From positions 558,001-622,000 of the forward strand of contig OZ037920.1 in the NCBI GenBank assembly GCA_964035575.1: a stretch of 64,000 bases of DNA. The letters run 5' to 3'. Under the pieces are notes generated by a model. That model ran no database searches. It saw only the letters and a program-made list of their open reading frames with translations, and had not been told where the DNA came from. Position 1 is the stretch's first letter, and every line of letters starts with the position of its first letter. Source of the stretch: Rhynchopus sp. YZ270_cl-10 (Eukaryota; Euglenozoa; Diplonemea; Diplonemida; Diplonemidae). Shown here piece by piece: positions 22,505 to 34,204 of this stretch. The position numbers and the translations under genes are program-made.

Positions 22505-23623
22505 ATGTCACGCAACACAGCGCTCTTCGTTGTCTCCACAGGAAAGCACCTAGGGAAGACCTCTGTCTGCCTTGGCCTTCTGCGTGGGCTGCGCTCCCTA
22601 CAGCATGACGTGTCGTACATGAAACCGATTGGCACCTCTTCCTCCTCCTCCTCCTCCTCCTCTTCCGATGCTGACGCTCTCCTAGTCCGCCATACCTTTG
22701 ATCTCCCTCATGACATTTCTGATATCAATCCTATCCGGTTTGGTCCAGCTCTCACAAAGGCCTATCTTGATGGAAATTTGGATCAAATTAAGAAGTCTCA
22801 TGAATTATTGTGTCATTCATTTGCAAAGATAAGTGGTGGACAGCGTTTTACTGTTATTGAAGGGAGTGGTCATATGGGATCTGGGTCTGTTATTGGGTTA
22901 AGCAATGCGGAGTTGGCAAGAATGTTTGGAGCTGGGGTGGTGTTGGTCGCGGGGGGAGGGGTTGGGGTTGCGGTGGACGATGTTGCACTGAATGTTCACC
23001 TCTGTAGAGCTCAGGGCATTCCGGTTCTTGGTGTCATCCTCAATCGCATTGCTCCAGAGAAATCTGACCTATGCCGGTCCTATATCCAACCTGCCTTAGA
23101 CTCCCTTAATGTTCCGTTTCTCGGTTGTATACCATTTCTTGAAACCCTTGCGTGCCCCAGCCTCGCAGATCTGCAAAGGGTGTTAAACGCAGAGGTGCTA
23201 TCAGGAGAAGGGGTGCTAGAGGAGGCGAGGTACCCCGTCAGGCGGTTGGTGTCAACAACGTCGGATTCGTATTATGAGTTGCTGGAAGGGTTGGACCCGG
23301 AAGGGGAGAGGGAAGTGCTGGTGATCACCCCGGCAGCGAGGATGGATGTCGTGTTTGCGACGATTGTGAAGTGGGGGGGTGGTGGGGGTGGGGGTGGGGG
23401 TGGGATGCTTCTGACGGGGTCGCGTCCACCCAGTGCGGAGGTGCGGAGGTTGCTGCTGCGTGCAGGTGTGCCTGCATTGTATGTGGCGCGGCCGACAATG
23501 GATGTAGTGTACGAAGTGGCGCAGTTCATGCCAGTGCTCCCTGGAGCGGATGAAGCAAGGCTCAACCTTCTCATAGATTTGGTAGCAAAGAATATAAATT
23601 TTGAGCTCTTGAATGGGGTTTAA
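22505..23623 (+). CDS. BioD-like P-loop/DRTGG-domain protein (Pta N-domain type)
   Basis: A single exon of 372 residues starting at the first ATG after an AG at 22478-22479. Residues 9-25 form a P-loop (VVSTGKHLGKTS) of the dethiobiotin synthetase-like AAA_26 family. The EGSGHMGSGSVIG segment and an ILNRI strand also fit this family. The C-terminal third matches the DRTGG arrangement (LVITPAARMDVV, then MLLTGSRPPSAEV and GVPALYV). In bacteria this pair forms the regulatory N-terminal part of phosphotransacetylase or a stand-alone protein of unknown role; the phosphotransacetylase catalytic domain is absent. A Ser10 tract and a Gly10 tract come from simple repeats in the gene. Lack of introns and bacterial-type architecture suggest lateral transfer, which is inference. 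Substrate unknown. Confidence 0.78.
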   Translation: MSRNTALFVVSTGKHLGKTSVCLGLLRGLRSLQHDVSYMKPIGTSSSSSSSSSSDADALLVRHTFDLPHDISDINPIRFGPALTKAYLDGNLDQIKKSHELLCHSFAKISGGQRFTVIEGSGHMGSGSVIGLSNAELARMFGAGVVLVAGGGVGVAVDDVALNVHLCRAQGIPVLGVILNRIAPEKSDLCRSYIQPALDSLNVPFLGCIPFLETLACPSLADLQRVLNAEVLSGEGVLEEARYPVRRLVSTTSDSYYELLEGLDPEGEREVLVITPAARMDVVFATIVKWGGGGGGGGGGMLLTGSRPPSAEVRRLLLRAGVPALYVARPTMDVVYEVAQFMPVLPGADEARLNLLIDLVAKNINFELLNGV

Positions 23624-23662
23624 AAGAGAGAGTGTTGTTTTTCGTGTTTAATTGTGGTTTAA

Positions 23663-25578
23663 CCCTTTATGGACCAAGAGGATATATCAGCCATTCCATG
23701 AAAAACCGTATACAAAACCCCTGTTATTGGTAAAAATACTAGACAACTTCTACTCCACTAATCTTTTCGATTTTTTTTTTATTTGAAAGCGCCGAGCTCG
23801 GATATGCAGACTAGCGCATTTTCGACAACAAAAAAATACTTTATATTTCCGGAAACGATGTCGTCCGTGGCCACATAATTTTAACAGGGCCCCAGGTCCA
23901 AAAAAAAAATTTTTTTTTCTCTTTTTTTGGAAGATCGGGTACGAAATCTTTCAATTCCGGGGTCGGACGATTTTTTTTATGCATCTGTTGATGTCTATTA
24001 TTTTTTGGGCAGTTCTTAGGCGGAAGGTCCCTACTAGGAAGTGCCTTATGGTGCCCCTTTTACAGAGGAATTCCTCTATATTTTAAGGCCACGCTTTCGT
24101 CAAAAAATAAATTGCCCAAGCACGCGTTTGAAAGATGCATTGCAATATCTTGCAATTCCGGGGTCGTACGACCAACGGGTAGACGCAGAAGGCGACCAGG
24201 GTACTACCGTATACTAGCGGCGAACACCCCATTTTCCAAGGTAATTTGCCCTGCTATTTATAGCTATAGTGCAAAATTACCCATGGTAAAAAAAGTAGAC
24301 AACTTCTACTCCACTAATCTTCTCGATTTTTTTTTTAATGAAAAGCGCCGAGCTCGGAAATTCAGACTAGCGGGGTTTTGGGGGGTTTTTGTGACTGCGA
24401 AATTGTTGAGATCACTGGGAGAGCCGGACCCCAAAGCTCTCCCACACATCCTCGGATGGTATTTTTTTATATTTTTTTTTGAAAAAAATATTCTCAGATC
24501 CGGGGAGTCAAAATGAATCAAATGCGGGGTCGCACGATAAAAAATTTGCATCTGGGTTCTCTGAGTGACTTTTTTGCAAAAGTATACGGATTTTCATGGA
24601 ATGGCTGATATATATCCACGAAAATGCTTAACATGGCTTCTACTCGGACTTTTTCAGCGATTTTTTTTTTAGTGGAAAGATTTGATGTGAAATCTTTCCA
24701 AAGAAGCAAGATTCAATTTATTTTGACACTCTCATACACTGTCACCAAATCGAGGCATTTCCAAATTTTCGACTTTTTCGGGTATATTTTGGGAATAATG
24801 AACTACTCTGGCGAGCTTGAGTCATCAGAGGATTCAAACTTTGGTGTGAAGGGAACCATTTTGTACGGTTTTCAGAACAAAACTAAAATAATGGAAAATA
24901 TCTGCGACCGGGCAAAGTAACACTCGTCGTAGCAGTTCCTGACCCTGAACTGGCTGTGCCTCTTCTCCGTGTATTTATTGCCCTTTGTCTTTTGGGGGAC
25001 ATTGTACAAAAGAAGCTGTATCAACACAGTCAAGGTACAGAGACACTGGCAGGAGGGTGTTGGTCGACAACTTCTTCTTGCTTGGGAAACAGGCGGCTAA
25101 AAGCAGATTACATGTGCGGGGGATGCGGCGTTCAACACCAGGCCAAGTTGGCCAAAAGCCCCAAAAGCCCCAACTTTTGTACTGTCCAACCTCTGTACAA
25201 TTACGGTATATTTAGCTGGTTGGTACCTTCTCTCCATGCAGTGAGACATTATCTACTAGGACTTTTTGATCGATTTTTCTTTCTTTTGAAAGATTTTGAA
25301 CCGATCTTTCAAATAAAGCCATTTTCGAATACCGAAAAAACAGGTGCGCAGCCGGAATAATTTTTTTCTTCAAATTTTTCAGGAAAAAATATCAGCTCTC
25401 CTCAATTTTCCATTTTCCATTTTTCTCATTTTATTTCGATTTCTGCTCCATTTGAAAGATCTGCTCAAAATCTTTCAATTGCGGCCAGGTACGATCAAAA
25501 ATATGCATCGGATCTCATTTTACCTATGTGAGAGACAATCATAGCAAAACGCAAAATACGGCCGTGGTCCATAAAGGG
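23663..25578. mobile_element. Non-autonomous piggyBac-like element
   Basis: The ends are CCCTTTATGGACCA at 23663 and its exact complement ending at 25578, directly flanked by TTAA on both sides (23659-23662 and 25579-25582). A TTAA duplication next to a CCC-starting inverted repeat is the piggyBac hallmark. The 1916 bp interior has no recognisable transposase. It contains repeated sub-blocks with GACAACTTCTACTCCACTAA and GCGCCGAGCTCGG (near 23740 and 24295). A further inverted pair of about 35 bp (23682-23715 against 24580-24615) suggests a nested foldback. Confidence 0.75.
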
Positions 25579-25582
25579 TTAA

Positions 25583-26850
25583 CTTAAAATGGTTTGACGG
25601 TATCGACATTTTTTGTTGAATATGGTTCGGAAGTCGGTCAGCGATCTGTCGACCCCTCCCGCACCAAAATAGTTTTGCTTTTTTTTTTTTTTTTGCCGCT
25701 CCCGTTGACCGGTATGGGCAAAGCCAATAGTTTCCTTTTTTTACACCTTTTCTGTTGTTGGCTGCAGGACTTTCATCCGGATGGCTTGACAGTGTACGGC
25801 AGTCAGTCGGAGATGCCTGCATCAATAACTACTATTTTTTTTTTTTGTCGAATGACTTTTTTTTTGTTTTGAATGAGGCGCATCTTTGAAATTTTCTCTT
25901 TTTTTTTGCCACCAGGTTCAGGCTGTTACCTCACTCTCAGTACCCCAGATTAGCAAAAAAATACAAAACAACAGCAAATAAAACAAAACGTTACGAGAGG
26001 GAAAACTCTTTTTTGTCCTTCCCCCTCCCACCCCCCTCCCCTTCAACCCCCTCTGTGAGAAAAAGCTATTCTTCACAGCAGTTCATATACTGAAAAAAAA
26101 AAAGTGTCTCTTCCCCTTCCTTTCTTCCCCTCAGCTTCTATTGATGAGTTCTATGGGTGGCGGCTATTTCCTCTGCTTTTTTTTTTTGCTTTGTTGCATT
26201 GCAAGAAAAATCAAAAAAAAGTAAAATAATGCCCTTCCTCAGTCCGGAAGTATCACCTCAAACCGGTTACCTGCCGTAAAAGCGCGTAGAGGTTACAGAG
26301 TATTAAAAGAAATTACAGTGGAGATTGCACCAACTGTGGCAACACAACCGAGGCAACTACACTACTCCAACAATTTTTCAAGAAAAATACAATTCTCTAG
26401 TTCTGGTGTGTATAAAGAGATCAAGACGAGGCTTGCCTCTCTATTTTTAACTACTGTTTTTTTTTGTGTCCATGCAGCACCCCTGCTGTGTACATACAAG
26501 GCATTCCTCTGCAATGATCGATCCACCAAACGGGGGTGTCTGCCTGGCGTCTGATACACTCCTTAGTGTCATACCATTTCTCCTTTTCCGCACCCTTCGT
26601 TGCATGGAATATACTTCGGTGTGACAGCATCACCTCAACTTTTTTTTTGCCATTTGGGCACCCGCTAGAATTCCTTTAGGAAAGGGGATCAGTGCCTGCC
26701 CACAGCTGTCTGTCTCTCCCCCTCCTCTGTCTCCTCTCTCTCCCCCATGGTTGCCCCCTCTCTAAACCCCCCAGCCCCACTTTGGTTATAGAGGAGAGTT
26801 TTCTACCTTTGCAGCTGTACACAGGGAGACAAAAAAAGAGGGGAAAAAAA
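25583..26850. other. Spacer before the RNASEK-like gene
   Basis: No gene is supported. It contains F7 (25627-25667), F6 (25740-25831) and F2 (26318-26382), plus T-rich tracts. A pyrimidine-rich stretch and an AG at 26823-26824 precede the next ATG by 26 nt. Confidence 0.6.
26318..26382 (+). repeat. Short dispersed family F2, representative copy
   Basis: About 65 bp with GGAGATTGCACCAACTGTGG, then GCAACACAACCGAGGCAACT and CCAACAATTTATCAAAA. Copies at about 4443, 4636, 5312, 6343, 7166, 20847, 26318 and 52551, all + strand. Some (5312, 6343, 20847) lack the central CAACACAACCGAG block. Confidence 0.85.
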
Positions 26851-27633
26851 ATGGCAAAACAAGAGGCAGGCAAAGGAGAGGCGTGCTGCTGGTGTCTGTC
26901 GCACTGTTGTCTGCTGTACGGAGTGTTCGGCGTGGTCCTTATGCTCTGGTTTGCGTACCTCATCCACACTGACTCGCTCACCTTCAAGCTGGCGAAGATG
27001 AAGAACTCCGATGGCGTCAACCCTGACGACGACTGGAAGAACAGCGAAAAGGTCACCACCTGCATCACCGGGGCGGTGCTCTATGCGATAACATTCGGCG
27101 TGTCGGTATGTGAACAGAAAGGTGTTTTGTAGTGCTCCCATTTTGAATTTTGAACCATTTTGTGCTCCCGTTTGAAGAGCAGTCTGCTCTTAAGCATTCT
27201 CGAAGGTCTTGAAGGATGTTGTTGTTGTTTTTTCGTTGTGGAAAGTGTCGGTTTTGTTGGGGTGATTATGTACCTGAAAACACCCCTCCCTTTGTATGGT
27301 AATGAAGTGCTCTCGCTGGGGGTTTGATAACCCCGCGGGAGAACCAGTGTGCGTCCCGCCGGTGTCTGGTGTTTGTACGTTCAACTTCTCTTTGTTTTTT
27401 TTTTTTTTTTTTGTATTTCAACTCTACTTTTTGTGTGTGTGAGGTTTACATCATGTTGGTAAGGTGCTTATGCAGTTTTTTTTTTGGGGGGGGGTTTTTT
27501 TTTTACGACGGCAACGTGACCTGCTCGTGTTCGCAGTGTTGCACCACTCATCACACCATCACATCACACACAGCTTGGGTCGAGGTACATGATCTCGAAG
27601 AAGCGCGCTAACCGTTACGCCACTCTGTCATGA
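26851..27633 (+). CDS. RNASEK / V-ATPase subunit f-like membrane protein
   Basis: Two exons, 26851-27105 and 27574-27633 (phase 0, GTATGT donor), encode 104 residues. A Cys-rich N-terminus (CCWCLSHCC) leads into a first membrane segment at about 22-42. A polar loop of about 35 residues follows, then a second membrane segment at about 69-87 and a basic tail ending ISKKRANRYATLS. Length, two-helix topology, the N-terminal Cys cluster and the Lys/Arg-rich tail fit ribonuclease kappa, now known as a subunit of the V-ATPase membrane sector. The assignment rests on this pattern and weak similarity. The 468 bp intron carries one F5 element with the GGGTTTGATAACCCC hairpin. Confidence 0.65.
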
Positions 27634-30085
27634 TGACAATCAAAAAAGTATATAAAAAAAATAAACAGTTTTTTTAAAACAAAAACAACCATGTGTTCCT
27701 GTCCGTCTAAAGCAAAAAAAAGCCCCCAAAATATTTAAAAACAAAAACAAAAACAAAAAAACAAGCGTGAAAAAGTGTTGTTTTGTGCACTCATTCTCCA
27801 GGAATGAAGGGGGGAGGGTTATGGTGTGTTCCTGATTTCCCCCACTTTTTTTTCTTTTTTTCTTTTATGTTTCAGTTTTCCGAAATAAGGGGAGAGTGGG
27901 CTTTGGGGGAAAGGTGGGCAAGGCCAGAGGGAAAACAAAAAAAAAACTTAAGGAGTGTTGACTGAGTGCCGAGCATATATCCCATATTCATTTCCCCCCC
28001 CCCTTTTTTTGACCGAGGCAACTGAGAGGCTTAGGTTCATCTTTCAAAACCTTTTTTCTTTTCTGGGGGTTCGATAACCCACGGGGAGGTGTCAGTGTTC
28101 TGCGTCCCAGCGTTGTGCACTATCAACTTCACTTTTTTTTTTTTTTTTCTTTCTTCAAGACATTTCTTTGTATCTTAGTGTGTTTTGTGTCGTAAGCCCC
28201 ACCCCATACACCCCCTCTTTTTTCCGTTCTGATCCCATTCTGGGTCTTTAGCCGAATAAGTTCAACCTTTTTTTGATTGAATAACAGCAAATACTCATAC
28301 AATACCGCTGTAGACGAATGAGAATATGGGGGAATAAGGCGACTAAAGCAACGAGAGGCTTGGGGTTCACCCTTTTTTCTTTTGGTTTTGTTTGTGCGCG
28401 GGATTGAATTGCAGAAAAAATCCATCATCACTGTTTCACTCATTATTTTTTTTTTCTGCATTATCCCCTCCCCAATTCCCTCCTCATTTTTTAAAGCCTA
28501 AAAAAAAAAAAAACTCTTCAAAATGGCTATGCCTGCGTATTTGTTACTCAGGCAGCATTCGGGTTAGTGAATTTTTTTTTTTTTTTTGTGACAACTGCCT
28601 TGCAAAGGTTGTAGGGGAGGAAATGAAAACATATCTGAGTTGTGCCCGAATTTTTTGGTGTGAGCGATGTAAACACGACACAACTTATTCACAGAAAAGT
28701 TTTTGATTTTGTCCCTACACACTCCACAAAAATCCGGTGCGATCAACGAAAAATTCTTTTTCTGATTTCGTTTCTTTCTTTATCAGACTAGCTTAAACTC
28801 AGATAACAGTTTTTATTTTTGTGTTTTTTTTATTTCAGCCGATGTTAAAAGGGAATGCATTTGTTCATCGATACGCAAGTTTTTTTTTTTTTGAACGGAC
28901 AGAAAAATAATAATAAAAGAAACTGCGTTGGGAGCAAATCCTGCAAAACCAAAATTCGAGTCAAGCGTATTTCATGTATATATTTTTTTTAATGGCCTGG
29001 TCTCAGCACAGTCCAATAAATACACTACTTTGTTTTTGAGGTGACTAAAGCACCGAGAAGCTTAGATTCATCTCATAAACTGTTCTTTTCGTTTTTGTTA
29101 TCTTTTTTTTTGGGGGTGGACTGTCCCCCTCTTACCCCCCCTGTCTCTCAGAGAAAATAAACCCCCCCGCCCCCCCCTTCGTGTGTCGTGGTGTACGCTA
29201 GCTGTATGTGTCAGAGAAGATAACGTCAGACTTGGTTCACGTGGTGAATAGGATATATGATGTTTGTTTGGTTTGTAGCGAAGAAGGGGGTCAGCAGGGA
29301 AGGAAAAAAAATCCCCCTCCAAAAAAATGAAAAAAAGAAAAACGAGTTCAGGGATCAGCCCTGGTGGAGACTGTCTGAATGACAGCTGCACCTCACCTAC
29401 AGATGAATTTTTAAAAAAAATAATAAACAGTTTAGTGTATCAACTACACCGTAGTATCCCTTATCACATGTGGAAATGAGTCTGAGTTTTTTTTCTAAAA
29501 AAATTTTTTAAAACCCCCCCTCCCCCCAACATCACCACAACCTCACATCTGCTCTGTTTTGGAAAAAAAGGACACTTTTTTTAATAAAGCAAGCACTAAA
29601 AGTAACCAAAAACTACTGTGTAGTCAGGCGTCACGCCTACCTCGGTAGGTTACAGTGAAAAAAAAAAGCAAACAAAAAAAAAAAAAAAAAAAACACACAA
29701 CGAGAATAAGAAAAGAAGGCCTAGTCAAACTCCACCGTTCCCCCCCTTGCCCCCCACTCCCCCCACACAATGGCCCACTCCCCACGTCCCCCCCCCCCCC
29801 CCCCCCCTCCTTCTCTTCCCTGAAACAAAATGAATGTAACCCCCTTTTTTTCCCTGATCTCGAAGTGACTATATCACTATATGCTTTCCCAACCCACAGA
29901 ACACACAATAAACACATAAACTCTCTACAGGAGAACCGCCACTACTACTTCACTCCCACCCCCCTCTCCCTTTCTCCCCTTATCACTACTCCCCTATTTT
30001 GCCGTAGCAAAAACAAAAAAAAACAAAAAACACAAAACAAACTTTCAAACCTCCATTTTTTTGTCCCAACAAATGATTACGGTAT
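27634..30085. other. Spacer between RNASEK-like and armadillo genes
   Basis: No gene is visible. It holds F5 (28063-28130) and F1 copies at 28012, 28338 and 29039. Homopolymers and C-rich tracts are frequent, for example C runs at 29789-29807 and an A run at 29672-29692. Confidence 0.6.
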
Positions 30086-33000
30086 ATGGGTTGTGTTAAT
30101 GGCAGAGAGCCGCAGTTAGAGGATGGGAAGGAGGCAAGCGGGGGTGTTTCTGAGGGCGCGGTGGTGTCCTCTCCACCGGTCGCTGCTGACGCTACTATCG
30201 CTGAGACTACACCAATCGATACCGCATCACCACGGCATACCGCATTGTTGATTGCTGAAACCCCTGCAGGTTCACCGAGGGAAGCAGAAAGGCATAGTTC
30301 TGCACCACCTTCCCCGCCACTTAGCGTTTCTGATGGCGTTCAGGTTGAGGTGCTGGAGGTGGATCTCGAGGAGACAACCCCACCGTTGTCTTTGCTTAGT
30401 GTTGTGGTGTCGTTTGCAGGGGATTTGCCGGTACAGACGTTGGCGTTGCGATATCTTGCTTCAGCGGCGTTTGAGCATCAAGGGGTGTTATCAGAGGTAG
30501 TACCGTTGAGAGGGTTGGTGGCAGTGTGTGTTGCGCTGTGCGAGGGGGACGGTGAGCTGCAGATTGCAGTAGAAGGGTCGCCCAGGGAGAGGAGAGAGGG
30601 GAATGTGGCGTTGGCACTGTGTTTGAAATGTTTGTCGGGGATTGTCGAGCGGAACTCCGCTGCGCAGGAACGGCTTCTCCAGGAAGGGGGTCTGCGGGCT
30701 GCGCGCACCTCGCTGGAGCTTCAAAAGGACAAAGAAGTCTTGTTTGAAGCCCTCAGGTTGGTCTCCGTGCTTCTAGCCTCGGTGGGTGCGGTGAAAATGT
30801 GGTGTGCCTCATCCGGGCTAGCAAAGGTGCTGGCTGCCATGAAGACGGGGGGGAGATCTGTCAGAGTACGACAAGAAGGGTGCAGAGTGGTTTCGTTGGT
30901 ATGTACCAATGGAAGGGGGATGGGATGGGGGGGAAATGGGTTTAGGAAAGGATGAGTGGTAGTCCAAGTAAGGGGCGTTTAGAAATCATGTGATATGATT
31001 TCAATGTTGTGTAAAATGTGAATATGGCATTTCAAAAATTTTGGGAGGGGATTTCATTCTGAAGCTTTCTGGATTGCTCAAATTATCGTAGCGGTTCAGA
31101 TCTTGAATTTCATCTGAAAGTATTCCAGAGACGAGATCAAAAACACGCACGATTTTTTCCCCATCGCAGTTGAGCGATTCGGTAAGCTCAGTCAAACAAA
31201 AAGGTTAAAGAGTTTGGCGTTACGAAAACAAAACAAAACACTGTTTGAGATGAGGTGCCGTCAGATAGGGAGTCTAGCCCTTCAGGGAGTGGTGTTTTTG
31301 TGTAGTCACAGCCTACCTCTTGTTAGGTGATTTGTTGAATAACAAAACAACAACAAAAACACACCCACAAACAGATCACGGCTGTGAAGGACACAAGCAT
31401 ACTGGAAACGGTTGACTGGAGTCTCTTGATGGAGACACTGCGAGAGGCTAAAGGCGAGAATACAGAGTATGTCTACCTACTGTGGGTGGGTGGGTGGGTG
31501 GGGTGCTTATGGAGGTCTGTGGAGGTTGAAGGGTGGGGCATTAGCTTTACTTCTGGGCTTGCATCGTACGTTAGGGGCCTGCATAAAAATTTGAGGAGTG
31601 AAGAAGTGTCCAGCATATTGGAACCAAGTTTGAAAAGATTCAAAAAGTGGTTCCAGAGGGGGGAGTGAGAGGGTCGCAAGAAGGAGTTAGAAGAGGGGGG
31701 GAAAGACGGAGATGATGAGAACATACTAAGCAACGTCCGTGTTTCACATGAATACTTTTATGAGTTAAACGCTTTTGTATTTTCGGGTTCCAATCTGATT
31801 TCATTCCTTTGCCGCCTTTTTTTTCTTCCCTCGAGACAGCACAGGTGCCACGGAAGTCCCCTTCCTCTTAGGGACAGTCTTCCACCAGTCCTCGTTGCGA
31901 GACAAGGATGTTTTCTCTGGAGTGAGTGTTGAGCAGCAAAAAGGCGTGTCTTCATAGTCCCTCACGTGTGCCCAACTTACAGCAAATGGGCGTGAGGTCT
32001 CCCAAGGGCGCAAGAAAAGATCACATCACATCACATCACAAAATGATGACAGTTTTTCATCTGGATCCAACACCTACCCCTTGTGGGGCTGACGATACAC
32101 TGAAAATCAAAACGAGCTTTTTAACAGTCTGAACACCACACACCACTTCCAAGAAAGATGATGAGAACATACTAAGCAACGTCCGTGTTTCACATGAATA
32201 CTTTTATGAGTTAAACGCTTTTGTATTTTCGGGTTCCAATCTGATTTCATTCCTTTGCCGCCTTTTTTTTTCTCCCCCGAGACAGCACAGGTGCCACGGA
32301 AGTCCCCTTCCTCTTAGGGACAGTCTTCCACCAGTCCTCGTTGCGAGATACACTGTTTTCAGCCTAAGCTTGCTCGGAGGGACCCCAGTCGCCAGCACAG
32401 TACCTGATACTTAGGGGAAGTAACGGCTCAGGACGCCACCAATTTCAAATGCAGGAAGCGTTTTTGCTTGGGTTCGCTTCTCTTCCTCTTCCTGGCGCAC
32501 CTTAAACGCCTCCTTCGAGTAGTCCGGGGATCTGTTGTGCTTCTTTGGGTCTACGGCGCTTGGCGTCGAAGCAGTTTGGAGGTTCCGTGTAGCCTCAGGA
32601 GGAGGAGTGCGTCTGTCAGCGTCCATCCTGCAGCTGGACTTGCACAATTCACAATTCACGATCTTCGACATTATCCCTGGCACAACAACACACGACACAC
32701 TTTGCCCTATTCTCTTAAGTGACTAGGCACAGTATTCTTCCTTTACCCACTTCGAGCACACCAAACCCTCTGCTCACCTTTTCCCTATGCCGACCACCCA
32801 CTTTCCCATCCTCTATCACTATACTAATCACCTCCCCTACCTACCCTACCTACCCCTTTCCCTCCCCCTGCAGCAACCCGACCCTATCGTCGCTCATCGC
32901 GCAGGCTATGGTGAGCTCTTTAGGGGGGTTCCGACGGCATGCAAAGGCGTCTGGCTTGCATCGTGGTGAGGTGCGGTGTATCTGCGAGACGTTGTGCCAC

Positions 33001-34204
33001 TTTGAGGGCGATGCAAGCCTGCACAGCCAGCTCGCGGAGTTGCTGCAGACGCTTGCGCGAGAGCACTGCGCGACTGTGTTCCGTGAGGGTGGTGCAGAGG
33101 CTGTTGTGACCGCCATGGCTTCAGAGTCAGCGTCGCAGCACGTCTTCCAGGCAGGTGCCGGGCTGATGTGCGAGCTGGCAAAGGTGCCCTCGCAGGTCCC
33201 AGCCCTCATCAGCATGGGGTGCACGCAAAGCCTTGTGGCTGCGCTCCGCTACCACCCCACGCACGACGCGCTCGCAGTGGTGTGCATCGAGACCCTGCAT
33301 ACCTTGGTCAGCCACAGCCGCCAGCGCTTCGTGGACTGCAGTGGTGTGTCGATGCTTGTATGTGTGCTGGCACGCAGCAAACGGCAGGAGGTGCATGTGG
33401 GTGCGTTGCGGCTGCTGAGGGTGCTCGTAGCGGGGGGTGGTGGTGGTGGTGGTGGTGATGCAGGTGATGGTGATGGGGACTGTGGTGGGGTGGCAGGGGA
33501 GCTTCGCAGCAAGCAAGTGCTAGCTACGTTGGTGGCCTCCCTACGTGCCTTCCCCAGTGCAGAGGTGCCGTCGTTGTTGGAGAGGTATGGGCATCTGTTT
33601 GTAAGGGGGGTGACTTCAATGAAGGGGAGGTTTTTTTGGCAAACTGTAAATCTTTTCACATCAAATGGTCGTTCGCCCTTTTTCTGCATTAAAATGCCGC
33701 AAATACCGAGCTCCATTAACAAAGCCGGCAATTGCTTGACGTTAACGTTGCCACCCGAATATCAAAAAACTTCATTTTTACAGTCTTGTGGACGCAGCTT
33801 CGATGCCACTCTACACTGCTGTGGTTGCTGCTGTGGTTGGTGTAGGTACAGCATCGTTGGATGCGACGAAGGTCCCCGAGGGCGAGGTTGCCGAGGAGGT
33901 CCGCGACCTGCACCGTGCGGTGCTGGCGTTCCTTGCGTGCGTCGCACCGTGCGATCGTGCAGCGCAGGTCCTCGGGGAATGTGGCGGGGTGCGCTACATC
34001 GTGGACACGGCCTGGCTCTTCAAGACCCATTACCCTATCATGTGCCCCGCAGTCACTGCGTTGGTCCCTCTCTCACGCAACACCTCAGCCTCAAAAGCCA
34101 TCCGCATCTGCAAAGGCATCGCGCTGGCACAATACTCCCCACGGCACCACCCCGCCACAGCAGACCTCTGTGCAAAAATACTAAAAAATTTGGATCAACC
34201 ATAA
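30086..34204 (+). CDS. Armadillo/HEAT-type repeat protein with N-myristoylation motif
   Basis: Exons 30086-30898, 31375-31466, 32874-33584 and 33784-34204 give 678 residues with the frame kept across all junctions (phases 0, 2, 2). The N-terminus MGCVNG fits N-myristoylation with a neighbouring palmitoylatable Cys, so membrane attachment is likely. After a Ser/Pro/Thr-rich stretch of about 100 residues come many Leu/Ala-rich helical repeats with armadillo character, such as ALRYLASAAFEHQG, ALRLVSVLLASVG and GALRLLRVLVAGG. A Gly8 and Asp/Gly tract is encoded by a simple repeat. Intron 2 (1407 bp) is filled with the modular repeats shared with the cytochrome c and mannosidase introns and contains a minus-strand exon-like frame. 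The partner or process is unknown; I cannot name an orthologue. Confidence 0.72.
31702..32680. repeat. Modular intronic repeat array in the armadillo gene
   Basis: Module order on the + strand is B, core (31837-31902), C (about 31908-32030), A (32041-32137), B, core (about 32283-32348), then E (about 32638-32680). Module E is interrupted by a 273 bp segment (32365-32637) that is missing from the otherwise matching place in the cytochrome c introns. The same modules, almost unchanged, occur in both cytochrome c introns and in the mannosidase intron. Key words are CATCTGGATCCAACACC (A), AACGCTTTTGTATTTTCGGG (B), GTGCCACGGAAGTCCCC (core) and CCTCACGTGTGCCCAACTTA (C). Confidence 0.88.
32411..32626 (-). 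CDS. Possible 71-residue protein on the antisense strand of an intron
   Basis: A GC-rich minus-strand frame inside intron 2 of the armadillo gene. It begins MDADRRTPPPEATR and ends IGGVLSRYFP, with a charged central stretch (VRQEEEEKR). On the minus strand CTGCAG stands one base before the ATG, like the AG-ATG spacing of trans-spliced genes here. It lies within the 273 bp segment that interrupts the intronic repeat. I do not recognise a family. It could be a small nested gene, a captured exon, or chance. Confidence 0.3.
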   Translation of the reverse strand: MDADRRTPPPEATRNLQTASTPSAVDPKKHNRSPDYSKEAFKVRQEEEEKRTQAKTLPAFEIGGVLSRYFP

